From contig CAJNDS010002809.1 of the NCBI GenBank assembly GCA_905221605.1, positions 126,001 to 190,000 of the forward strand: a stretch of DNA of 64,000 bases. The letters run 5' to 3'. Of the stretch, positions 39,701-47,900 are shown piece by piece. Made by a program: the position numbers and the translations under genes. Positions within the stretch are counted from its first letter, which is position 1. Each line of letters begins with the position of its first letter. Source of the DNA: Symbiodinium natans. Its lineage: Eukaryota; Sar; Dinophyceae; Suessiales; Symbiodiniaceae. The notes under the pieces were generated by a model. That model had not been told where the DNA came from. It did not search any database and saw only the letters and a program-made list of their open reading frames with translations.

Positions 39701-42700
39701 GAAGCTGGAGCTGGAGTCGACGGACCGCCGGCCGTTTTTCGCGCGAGCGTGGCCTTCTAGCACTCGTTTTTGTGTTTTTTTGTTGTTTTGGTTTCTTTGT
39801 TTTTTTTTTTTTGGGGGGGGGGTTAGGGTTTAGGGTTTGGGGTTTGGGGTTTGGGGTTTGGGGCTTGGGGCTTGGGGCTTGGGGCTTGGGGCTTGGGGCT
39901 TGGGGCTTGGGGTTTGGGGTTTGTTAATGCTTTTTAGGGGTTAGGTTTTCCAGGGCTTGGGCGTCTAGGATGTTTATTGTGGGGGAGGGTGAGGGGTCGG
40001 GGGGAGGGCGGGGGGTGGGGGTGGGGGGTTGCTTTGGGGTTTAAGGGCTTTGGGGTTTTGGATTTATTTGAGGGTTGTGGCGGTGTTGTTGCTTAGGGTT
40101 TTGGGGTAAGTACACGGTTTGGGTGTGTGGGGCTGGGGTTCTGGAGGTTTGGGGTGTTGCGGGCTATGTGGCTTAGAGCTTTGGAGGGTGTAGGGTTTTA
40201 GGGCTGTAGGGTTTAGGAGCGTTGGTGCCTAGGTGCGAAAGACATTCCATTCCGTAAGCCCTACAAGCCCTATAATAAACCCTAAACCCCTCAAGCTGAG
40301 CACGTTGAGTTCTGCTGGGCATCTACACCCTAAGCCCTTAAATGCAGGACCTGCTCAGCTTGTTCAAGCTCATCGATGTCGACGACAGTGGGCAGGCCGT
40401 TGGCCTACTCCTCAAATATCCGAAACCCCAAACTCCCTAAGTTCACTGAATTCCCTAGACTCGCCTGAAGCCCTAAAGCCCTAAAGCCCTAAAGCCCTAA
40501 GTTCCCTAAGTTCACGAAATTCCCTAGACCCGCCTGCAGCCCTAAAGCCCGAAGTTCCCTAAGTTCACTGAATTCCCTAGACTCGCCCTAAAGCCCTAAA
40601 GCCCTGAAGCCCTGAAGCCCTGAAACCCTATACCGTCAGCCCAGCTCTACACCCTGAATCCGAGAGCCAATGACTAGGTTCGAGGCTCTTGCTGGCACAT
40701 CGTTGGATCAAGAAACCAGACCCCTTGCCTGGGACCCTCTTTTTTTAGGTGAGCTGAGTAATTGGGCTTCTTAAAAGAACGCCATGCTCTTAAAACAATC
40801 CAGCACGAATATCGAACTTGGGGCGGAGGGGGGGGGGGGGGGGGGGGCTTTCGGCGTTAGGGGCTTAGGGGTGCCAGCTAGATCCTGAACCCCGAAGAAT
40901 ACAAACCCCGAACCCGTTAAGCCTCCCAAACCCCTGGGCGAACCCGAATCTCGACCGTTTTGGGGTTTAAGGTTTCGGGGTTGGCTTTGATCAAAGGGGG
41001 TCAGGAATTGCAAGCCGAATCGGTTCGAAGAACCGTTGAAATGCCCTAAGCCCTAAACTCTAAACCCTAAACCCTAAAACCTAAACCCTAAACCCTAAAC
41101 CCTAAACCCCAAACCCTAAACCCTAAACCCTACGAGGTCTCCTTGGAAGACTTCATGACCGGCTGCCAGCGGCTGAAGGGCCCTGCCAAGAGCCGGGGGC
41201 TCTGAAGTTGGTTTAGGGGCCTAGGGGGCTTAGGGGCCGGGGACGCGGCGCCGCGTCCGCGGGGCGGCCCTGGCGTTCCGGGTTCCGAGGTCAAGGGCGC
41301 CTTAGGGCCTAGGGTTTGGGGTTTAGGGGTTTAGGGTTTAGGGTTTAGGGGCTATAGGGTTGAGGGTTCAGGGTTTAGGGTTTAGGGGCTATAGGGTTTA
41401 GCGGCTATAGGGTATAGGGGCTATAGGGTTTAGGGTTTTGGGGTTGAGGGGCTTAGGGGGCTCAGGAGGGGCTTAGGGGCTACAGGGTTTGTGTTCGGGG
41501 TGTTTTTTTTTTTTTTTGGGGGGGGGGGGGGGTGGGGTTGGGCGGAGAGTTGGGGAGTTTTTTTTTTCTCTCGTTGCTGCTTTGTGTCGGGACTGTTGCC
41601 GGTCTTTGTCGGGCTTAGTTTTGTCTTCGTTTGCCGTGGCGATATCCCAAAGCTTTGTTGGAGGCTAACCTCTGAGGAATTGATGAGTTCTTGTAGCCCA
41701 TCGAAAATTGCAAGTTCTGAGTTTCGGGGGGGAGGTTTAGGGTGTAGGGTTGAGGGGCTTGGCGGCTTAGGGCTTAGGGGCTTAGGGGTTCAAGCTGGTC
41801 AGAGATTCGGGTTTAAGGCTTAAGTTCTAGGGGCCCAAGCCCGCACTCTTTTTTTATCATATTTTTTATGTTTTCGGGAGGGGGTTTTTAATTCATATAT
41901 AAATATATAATATAATATAATATAATATAATATAATATAATATAATATAATATAATATAATATAATATAATATAATATATATATATATATATAATATACA
42001 CCGAAACATATATTTTTCATTTAATTATATTGTTTTGTTTTTTTGGGGGGGGTTCTGTTTGCCGGGAGGTTCGGCCGTTCTGGTGGGGTGATACAGGGGG
42101 GCTTTTGATTGTTGAAAACTTCCACCTCCTCATGTTGGCATGTGGATGTCTCGGTGGGCATCAGGAAACCCTAAACCCTAAGCCCTAAACCCTAAACCCT
42201 AAACCCTGAACCCTAAACCCTAAACCCTAAACCCTGTGTTGGGGTGAGGATCCCCTAGCAGGCCACTGAAAGCAGGAACAGGCGGGGCGCCTCTTTAACC
42301 CTAAACCCTAAACCCTAAACCCTAAACCCTAGGTTGCTGGGGAATTCCAGGCTAAGGTTGAGAGCCTACATCCTAGACCCTAAACCCCAAACCGTAAACC
42401 CTAAACCCTCACAGGCTTTGTGCGCCTTCGGGAAGCCCCCAAACCCCAAAGAGTCCGAAGACCCTGAATCCTGTAGCCCTAATCTTGGGGAAGTAACCCT
42501 AAACCCTAAACCCTAAACCCTAAACCCTAAACCCTAAACCCTTCTAGGAAACGATCCCGCATGAGGTGTGGACCTTGCGTTGCTGCTAGCCCACACGGCC
42601 CGGCTCAACTGCAAAGTTGACAACGTCCTCAATTTGGTCGGCGGAGAGGTAGGGTTTAGGGTTTAGGGTTTAGGGTGTTCGGGGGTAGGGTTAGGCTGCG

Positions 42701-44260
42701 TTACGTGTCTCCGTTGCAATACTTGTACTACTCGCATTACTTATGTTATTTGCAGCACTAGCTGTGTTACGCGCACTGATTACCTGAAGCTTCTTTGGCA
42801 TGCTGCAAGGCCTTGCTAGCAAGCTCTGAAGCAGTTACAGTCTCCGGGCCTCAAACCCCTTGCAAGCTCTACCCTGCAGTCTCTTTAACTAGTGTCCAGA
42901 GCAAGCCCTTGTTCCCTTTTTGGGTGTTTATGTTACCTTAGCAGCCTTAGCCCCATTTACACCCAACAAACAGGCCACCCTTTGTATTCCTAGGTTACGA
43001 TTGCAGAACGGCGCATAGGATACGGAACCCGGGCATATAAAGAACACAAAAACCAAAACAACGACAAAGAAAAGTATCTATTTCTATATATATATATACG
43101 TGTGTATACATATATATATATATACATAGTGCATACATACATACATATACATAGAAATAAATATATATGTATATATATATATATCTATATATATATATAT
43201 ATATGTATAGGAAGAGGGGCCTCCTCCCTCACCTTCAGCCATGGTCTGCATTTGTCCGGTGGGCGCGCTGAGAGTGGAGCCTGTCCAGTATGTGAGCCCT
43301 GATTGTTACATATCATATAGCTGCCAAGCGACCCTGAACCCCACAATCTGAACCCATAAGCCCTTAAATCACCCCCCCCCCCCCCGCCCCGCCCTCGCCC
43401 TTCATCCTGCGAGCCCTGACCCCAACCCTGCTAAATCCTAAACCCTAAACCCAACCCTAAACCCTAAACCCTGAACCCTGAACCCTAAACCCCTAACAGG
43501 CCGGCATGGAAGACTGGGGATATGGAGCTGCCGGAGATGTCAAGTTGGAGCAGCGCTTTCTTCGCTCGGCATCAATGATCAGGCTGGCTCCTTGTCGGGG
43601 TCCTGATCATCAAGCCGTGGAGTTAGGGTTTAGGGTTTAGGGTTTCGGCCGGTTTAGGCCGGTTAAGGGTTTAGGGTTTACGGTTTAGGTTTAGGGATTA
43701 GGGTTTGAGGTCCCTAAACCCTAAACCCTAAACCCTAAATCCTAGACCCTGCATGGCTGTCGCCGTTGTCCTGCAGGGGATCTACTCATGCGCGCGACAC
43801 GCGGTCCACAACGTCGATGGATTCCCTTGTCCCGACAGTCCCGGGCGCTGTGAGCGACCGACCGGCAGCCTGAACTACCCCCCCCTAGAACTCGAAAGTT
43901 TAGGTTTAGGGATTAGGGTGTAGGGATACCAAATATCTCCCAACAAGGGCTTCGTTCGGGTTTAGGGTTTAGGGGTTAAGTGGCTGACGGGCAGGGCTCG
44001 GTGCAAGAGAGCAGGAATGACTTGATTTGTAGATCTGCATCTGTGGGCAGAATTCAGGCATGTCGCCTGCAACTGCACAGATGGTACTTCGGCGGCAGAG
44101 GGTTTGTGGTTTCAGGGAATAGGGTTTTAGGGAAAGTTTAGGGTTTAGGGTTTAGGGTTTAGGGTTTAGGGTTTAGGGTTTAGGGTCCTAAACCCCCTTG
44201 CAGCAGTGGATGGTCTCAACACTGCCGCCGTGTCTGTCTGTGCTTAATCAAGGGAAGTAG
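30705..44260 (+). CDS. Single-domain voltage-gated cation channel with C-terminal EF-hands
   Basis: Conducts cations (sodium or calcium, not decided by sequence) across a membrane on depolarisation. Islands in order: N-terminal 30705-30771, 31200-31320 and about 31620-31705; S1 31999-32068; S1-S2 loop 32232-32329; S2 32939-33024; S3 34818-34916; S4 35544-35630; S5 35983-36067; turret 36307-36400; pore 36691-36727; pore end 36874-36935; S6 37049-37086 and 37442-37468; linker 37996-38081; EF-hand 1 38400-38422 and 38593-38615; 39253-39281; 39686-39725; EF-hand 2 40348-40395 and 41137-41200; helix 42565-42648; tail 43500-43622, about 43780-43880, 43985-44100 and 44205-44260. S4 carries regularly spaced Arg/Lys. 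The pore reads MFEVIFANW once spliced. One domain only, like bacterial NaV, CatSper and diatom EukCat channels. Alternatively the tail islands belong to the next gene. Confidence 0.8.
30787..30834. repeat. T-run followed by G-run
   Basis: About 20 T then about 18 G with no other base: a homopolymer junction also seen at 41505-41532 and 39801-39821. Confidence 0.9.
30842..30942. mobile_element. Family F2 element, complete
   Basis: TTGGGATGTTCCCCCGTATA at the left, GGGGGAACATCCCAA at the right; ACAGTCCTTAAGAGGGATT pairs with AATCCCTACTAAGGACTG. The best reference copy of the family. Confidence 0.92.
31999..32068 (+). CDS. Channel exon: S1 helix
   Basis: [20 protein letters not shown] is hydrophobic with the F-E-x-L/F start and the N-x-x-x-M of voltage-gated channel S1. 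Confidence 0.7.
32083..32190. repeat. CCCTAAA array
   Basis: About 15 units, one CCCTAAG variant, between the S1 and S1-S2 loop exons. Confidence 0.95.
32232..32329 (+). CDS. Channel exon: S1-S2 extracellular loop
   Basis: [20 protein letters not shown] then EELWPGQ. Aromatic G-L-x-I-G-Y followed by W-P-G is, as I recall, typical of dinoflagellate channel loops. Confidence 0.65.
32564..32640. mobile_element. Family F8 element, right part
   Basis: GGCATATTAAGGGAGCATGT then AACTACCCTAAG equals 57846-57876. It lies in the S2 intron. Confidence 0.6.
32939..33024 (+). CDS. Channel exon: S2 helix
   Basis: [23 protein letters not shown]-x-I-F-x-x-E-x-x-L-R is the S2 signature, with the conserved Glu that pairs with S4 charges. 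Strong pyrimidine tract and CTGACAG acceptor. Confidence 0.8.
33548..33671. mobile_element. Family F12 inverted-repeat element
   Basis: CATGGGCTTCCCTACTAGCC and CTTTCTATACTGCC pair with GTAGTATAGAGGGG and TAGTAGGGGAACCCATG. Confidence 0.75.
33725..33862. mobile_element. Family F1 element
   Basis: TACCTGGAGGTTCATGGTAG at the left, CTATGAACCTCCAAGTAG at the right; core GGCTTATAAGTGGGTCATA. Confidence 0.85.
34720..34812. repeat. CCCTAAA/CCCTAAG array
   Basis: About 13 units ending three bases before acceptor AACAG of the S3 exon. Confidence 0.95.
34818..34916 (+). CDS. Channel exon: S3 helix
   Basis: [20 protein letters not shown]. The N-W-x-D-x-x-V-V start with Asp is the S3 signature. Confidence 0.8.
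35078..35120. mobile_element. Family F3 right-end fragment
   Basis: AAAAAGGTAGCAGTATTGTG then ATACGGTTACTGGCCTAAG matches the right half of F3 elements; the left half is missing. Confidence 0.6.
35544..35630 (+). CDS. Channel exon: S4 voltage sensor
   Basis: [20 protein letters not shown] then RVMDSLHLL. Arg or Lys every third residue: R-x-x-R-x-x-K-x-x-R-x-x-R-x-x-R, six to seven gating charges. Acceptor GGCCAAG. Confidence 0.88.
35983..36067 (+). CDS. Channel exon: S5 helix
   Basis: [20 protein letters not shown], hydrophobic, following S4 in order. An overlapping open frame exists but is less hydrophobic. Confidence 0.6.
36307..36400 (+). CDS. Channel exon: pore turret
   Basis: [20 protein letters not shown] then VRHLIYRRG, end of S5 and extracellular turret, leading into the pore. 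Confidence 0.65.
36691..36727 (+). CDS. Channel exon: first part of pore loop
   Basis: [14 protein letters not shown]. With a GC donor (TTT|GCCTCT) the next exon joins as [12 protein letters not shown], matching the dinoflagellate/EukCat-like pore. A GT donor 21 bases on (GTGCAA) is the alternative. Confidence 0.7.
36874..36935 (+). CDS. Channel exon: selectivity region and S6 start
   Basis: [20 protein letters not shown] then W. Ends GAGTG|GTACCT. The Glu in F-E-V is the probable selectivity-filter acid. Confidence 0.75.
37049..37468 (+). CDS. Channel exons: S6 helix in two pieces
   Basis: [13 protein letters not shown] (37049-37086) joins FCVLNVR (37442-37468). The intron 37087-37441 starts GACTTT and ends AAACAG, a GA-AG intron; the frame fits only with that donor. 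Confidence 0.75.
37996..38081 (+). CDS. Channel exon: post-S6 linker helix
   Basis: [20 protein letters not shown] then EAYTRKIK, an amphipathic helix between S6 and the EF-hands. Confidence 0.7.
38128..38228. mobile_element. Family F2 element
   Basis: TTGGGATGTTCCCCCTTTAT at the left, TTGGAACATCCCAA at the right. Confidence 0.88.
38400..38615 (+). CDS. Channel exons: EF-hand 1
   Basis: FTKLDMSG (38400-38422) plus EGYIYME (38593-38615) give the loop [12 protein letters not shown] across a GC-AG intron. Positions 1, 3, 6, 8 and 12 fit a calcium loop, though Ser at 3 and Glu at 5 make it divergent. Confidence 0.72.
38620..38935. mobile_element. Family F1 element invaded by a CCCTAAA array
   Basis: Left end TACTTGGAGGTTCATGGTAC at 38620. 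Then a 200-base CCCTAAA array (38644-38846), then the F1 core (TGTACTTATAACTGTACTTA, GGGCTTATAAGTGGG). The right terminal repeat is lost or degenerate. Confidence 0.8.
39253..39281 (+). CDS. Channel exon after EF-hand 1
   Basis: EFVEILNTP follows M-E of the previous exon, giving YIYMEEFVEIL, a normal EF-hand exit helix. Confidence 0.68.
39370..39660. repeat. Inverted duplication flanked by CCCTAAA array
   Basis: TTTGGAGGTTTGGAGT with GAGAGTCCCTAAACCC at 39384-39420 is mirrored by GGGTTTAGGGACTCTC and ACTCCAAACCTCCAAA at 39429-39463. A 190-base CCCTAAA array with a TTAAACCC patch follows, ending in 23 Cs at the acceptor. Confidence 0.9.
39686..39725 (+). CDS. Channel exon between the EF-hands
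   Basis: [13 protein letters not shown]; fits as the linker helix before EF-hand 2 if the preceding donor is AC|GATGCG (a GA donor). Confidence 0.6.
39838..39920. repeat. TTGGGGC/TTTGGGG array
   Basis: About 12 7-base units, a telomere-variant block with C at the last position in the middle seven. Confidence 0.9.
40348..41200 (+). CDS. Channel exons: EF-hand 2
   Basis: [16 protein letters not shown] (40348-40395) joins [19 protein letters not shown] (41137-41200) by a GC-AG intron (GCCGTT...GAG). The loop D-V-D-D-S-G-Q-V-S-L-E-D is a canonical calcium-binding EF-hand. Confidence 0.82.
40430..40620. repeat. CCCTAAAG/TTCCCTAAGTTCAC repeat
   Basis: Three near copies of a ~60-base unit made of CCTAAGTTCACTGAATTCCC and (CCCTAAAG)n. 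Confidence 0.8.
41505..41532. repeat. T-run followed by G-run
   Basis: About 15 T then about 14 G, as at 30787. Confidence 0.9.
41905..41996. repeat. TATAA microsatellite
   Basis: About 15 TATAA units passing into (TA)n. Confidence 0.95.
42565..42648 (+). CDS. Channel exon: C-terminal helix
   Basis: [20 protein letters not shown] then NLVGGE, amphipathic. Donor GAG|GTAGGGTTTAGGG. Confidence 0.7.
42891..43000. mobile_element. Family F4 element
   Basis: GTCCAGAGCAAGCCCTTGTT at the left and GTATTCCTAGGTTAC at the right. Confidence 0.65.
43080..43210. repeat. TA/TACA microsatellite
   Basis: Several (TA)n tracts broken by CATACATACA. Confidence 0.9.
43500..43622 (+). CDS. Exon, probable channel tail
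   Basis: [20 protein letters not shown] then [20 protein letters not shown]. Acceptor TAACAG. Confidence 0.6.
43775..44260 (+). CDS. Three tail islands ending in TAG
   Basis: About 43775-43880 ([20 protein letters not shown]), 43985-44100 ([20 protein letters not shown]) and 44205-44260 ([18 protein letters not shown] then TAG 44258-44260). The stop makes this a likely end of the channel gene, but GTAGGA at the same place could be a donor. Confidence 0.45.
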
Positions 44261-44271
44261 GAGTTCTTTTC

Positions 44272-44433
44272 CAAGACCTGGGCAGCCTAGTGTTCTTTAG
44301 GGTTTCGCGTTTAGGGTTTAGGGTTTAGGGTTTAGGGTTTAGGTTTTAGGGTTTAGGGTTCCTTTAGAAGAAAAGCTACCAACACCCAAAAGGGCGGCCT
44401 TACTTTGGAAAAAATACTTACTGGGCTGCCAAG
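44272..44433. mobile_element. Family F3 element with telomeric array inside
   Basis: Left CCTGGGCAGCCTAGTG, right TTACTGGGCTGCCAAG; TTTAGGG units 44298-44360 lie between. No clean duplication. Confidence 0.7.
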
Positions 44434-44649
44434 GTAATTCGCTGATGCAGCTTGCAGCGTCTGCAGCACGCAAAGCGTGTCAGACCAATGTTCTGATCCC
44501 ATAAAACCCCTACTCCCCACTCCCCCTGAACACCGGCGTCCCCAAAGGCCAATGGGGTTTAGGGTTTAGGCTGTTTAGGGTTTACGCTGATTACGGTTTA
44601 GTGTTTAGGGTTTTGCTCGCGAAAAACCCTAGAACTAGCAAGAAAACCC

Positions 44650-44758
44650 TACTTGGAGGGTCATGGGTACTTAGAAGTAAGGTTACAAGTAAGGTAACTA
44701 TGGTTATCACCCTACTCAGGGCACGTATAACCCCACTTCTAAGTACCCATGAACCTTC
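44650..44758. mobile_element. Family F1 element
   Basis: TACTTGGAGGGTCATGGGTA at the left; TACCCATGAACCTTCTC at the right. TAGAAGTAAGGTTAC arms. Confidence 0.82.
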
Positions 44759-44866
44759 TCACCCTAAACCCTAAAACCTAAACCCTTACTGTAACCCTAA
44801 ACCCTCAAACCTAAACCCTAAACCCAAGATTCGCCGGCTGAGGCCTCTCTCTCTCATCCTTCTCAG

Positions 44867-44968
44867 CTTGGGGGCCGAGCCGCGCCCTCCACGAATTCGG
44901 TTGCACCTGGGCTCCCTCTTCTCGCGTGCGTGAAGCAGGCAAAGGCCCCTCTGAAGGAGCTTAAGCCC
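44867..44968 (+). CDS. Exon after a long pyrimidine tract
   Basis: LGGRAAPSTNSVAPGLPLLA then CVKQAKAPLKELK. Acceptor CTCTCATCCTTCTCAG. Confidence 0.55.
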
Positions 44969-47900
44969 CTAAACCCTAAACCCCAAACCCTAAACCCTAA
45001 ACCCCAAACCCTAAACCCTAAACCCTAAAGCCAGAGCCCGCACCCCTAAAGGTGTAAGGATTAAAAACCCTAAGCCCTCAACCCCACTGTTGAGGCGTCT
45101 AACACCCGAAGCCCCTAGACCTAAACCCTACGAACCCCACAAACCTACAAGGCCTACAAACCCGAAACCAACCCCTAGACCTTGTAAACCCAAGCCCTGC
45201 AACCCCTTACAAACCCGACACCAACCCCTAAACTCTGAACCCCCCCCAACAAAGCCCAAGCCCTACAACCTAAACCCTTAAGCCTAATCCCTACAACCCT
45301 CTACAAACCCTACGGACCCCAAATCCTACAAACCCTACCCCTAAGCCCTAAGCCCTAAACCCTAATCCTAAACCCTAAACCTAAACCCTAAACCCTATAC
45401 CCTATACCCTATACCCTATAAGCCCTAAACCCTAAGCTGCCGCACGTGCGAGGGACCCGGGGGCCGCCCTCGCCCCTCCCGCAAGGCTTCTTAAAGCCAT
45501 AGGATTTGTAGGGTTTTGGGGTTTAGGGTTTAGGGTTTAGGGTTTAGGGTTTTAGGGTTTAGGGTTATATGGTTTGGGTTTTAGGGTTTTAGGGTTTTAG
45601 GGTTTTAGGGTTTTAGGGTTTGGGGTTTAGGGTTAGGGTTTTAGGGTTTCAGGATTTAGGTTTGGGCTTGTTAAAGACTTAGGGTTTTATTGGGTTTTGT
45701 ATTTTACCTGATCTCATTTTCTCTTTTGTTTTGGGGATATGAAGGACTTAGGATTTAGGGTTTCGGGTTTAGGGATCTGGGGTTTAGGGTTTAGGGTTCA
45801 GCGCTACAAGGTTCAGGATTAGGGGTTAAGTAGCTTCGCAAGGTTTCGGGGTCAGAAGGCTCTTCCATTGTTCGGTATTTCAACATTCCGGAATACTGAT
45901 TACTGCGGGTACCTGGGAGAGGGCATTGCGTAGGGTTTAGGCTTCGGGTTCATCTCTACAGTCTATGACACCTAACATTCCTAAACCCTAAACCCTAAAC
46001 CCTAAACCCTAAACCCTAAACCCTAAACCCTAAACCCTAAACCCTAAACCCTAAACCCTAAACCCTAAACCCATACTTTGGGAAGCCTGCGCAGCAACGA
46101 GTGTTTGCCTTGCGTGGCCGCAGGGACATGGTCCTGGGAGGGAGACTCCTCCCCTGCCTTGGGGAACAGATGAACCCTGAGACTAACCCTATGCCACTGG
46201 AACCCCAAATGCAATTAGGGTTTAGGGTTTAGGGTTTAGGGTTTAGGGTTTAGGGTTTAGGGTTTAGGGTTTAGGGTTAGGTAGCAGAAACCGAAGGCAG
46301 GGTTCATTTGGACCACCTCCGGGAAATGGCTAGTGGGCGTGAACTAGATGGGCCCTTTGCAGACTACACTCTCCCTTCACTCTAGACCCTGAACCCTAAA
46401 GCAAGAACATCTTCAGGGGGCTTAGAGAGCCCGTAACATCCCCAGGCTCGAAAGACGCCAGCCAGTTCCCGCACAATTTTGTCGACGGCCACCGTTGTCA
46501 GGGACGTTTTTAGGGCCATTTTACCCACAGGGTCCATGTACCTATATCGTATTTACTTGGCCTGAAAGGGGGTTCTTTTTACGATAGGTACATGGATCCC
46601 TGGGGTTCGTGCATCGGACGACCTTGGTCATGGCAGAAAAAACACGCCGCTCCTGAGAACAAGAAGAGTGCGCAAATCTACCTCCAAGAGCATCCGGTTT
46701 CCTGGATGATAGTATATAGTGAGTTCTCAAGCTGATGGTCCTGTATTTGGGGGAACTGAAGGGGACCCACCCTGCAGAAGTCGTTTAGGGTTGAGGGTTG
46801 AGGGTTGGGGTGTGAGGGTTTAAACTAAGACTTCAGTATCAAGCTACTCCCATCGCTGAGGTCTCCGCAAACAAGTGGCTGCAGTACCTCGTGAAGTCCT
46901 TGCCTTATTTTGGGCTCAGGGTTCGGCAGTTAACCAATTCAGGGTTTAACCCTGAACCCTAAACCCGAAATCCTAAACCCTTACCTCCGACACCTAATAA
47001 GTAGCAGGCTTTGGCTTTCAACCAAATGGGGCCGTGGGCCCACAGTAGCCCCTTTAAGCAAAAAGACACTTAGGTGAAAGGGTTGGTTTAGGGTTTAGGG
47101 TTTTAGGGTTTAAGGGTTCTAGGGTTTTTGGGTTTAGGGTTTAGGGTTTAGGGATTTAGGGTTTAGGGCTTAGGGTTAGGGAATCTGATTCCTTGTGTGC
47201 CGAAGTTGAAGGTTTGGGGTTTAGGGTTAATGGCCGGGTTATTTAGGGTTTTTTAGGGTTCAGGGTTTGGGGCTTGGGGTTTTGGGCGTGGGGTGGTTTA
47301 GGGTTTTCGGGTTTCCGTTTCAGCCGTGAGCAGGATCAAGACCCAGATAGCAGGATTGAGAGCTTGGGTTTCCTTCTGCGTCTTCTACAACCCAAGGGGG
47401 AATAGATGAAATAAGCATCGATGATGTAAGGGTTTAGGGTTTAGGGTTTAGGGTTTAGGGTTCAGCGGAATACTGTTTGTTTTTTTTTTATAAAGGTTTC
47501 ATTTGGGAGCCTTGCAGGTGCGGCCAAAGACCCTCGCAGTCCGTCGAGACGTGCCCGTGGCGCGTATTGAGCGGTTGAACGGTCCGATGGTCCCTAACCC
47601 TAAACCCGAAACCCTAAACCCTAAACCCTAAACCCTAAACCCTAAACCCTAAACCCTAAACCCTAAACCCCCCCCCCCCCCCCCCAAACCATGCTGTGGC
47701 TGCCATGACAGGTGGGACATGGTGCGTGCGGCGACGCCGAAGGAGATCCTGCCCAGGTCTCAGATCACCCGCGAGCATGAGGGAATGCAGAGACGGTTTA
47801 GGGTTCAGGGTTTAGGGTTTAGGGTTTAGGGTTTAGGGTTTGGATTCTCTAGAGCCCATGGCGGTATGAGAACTCAGAGAGAAAACTTGCAGTGCCTTAT

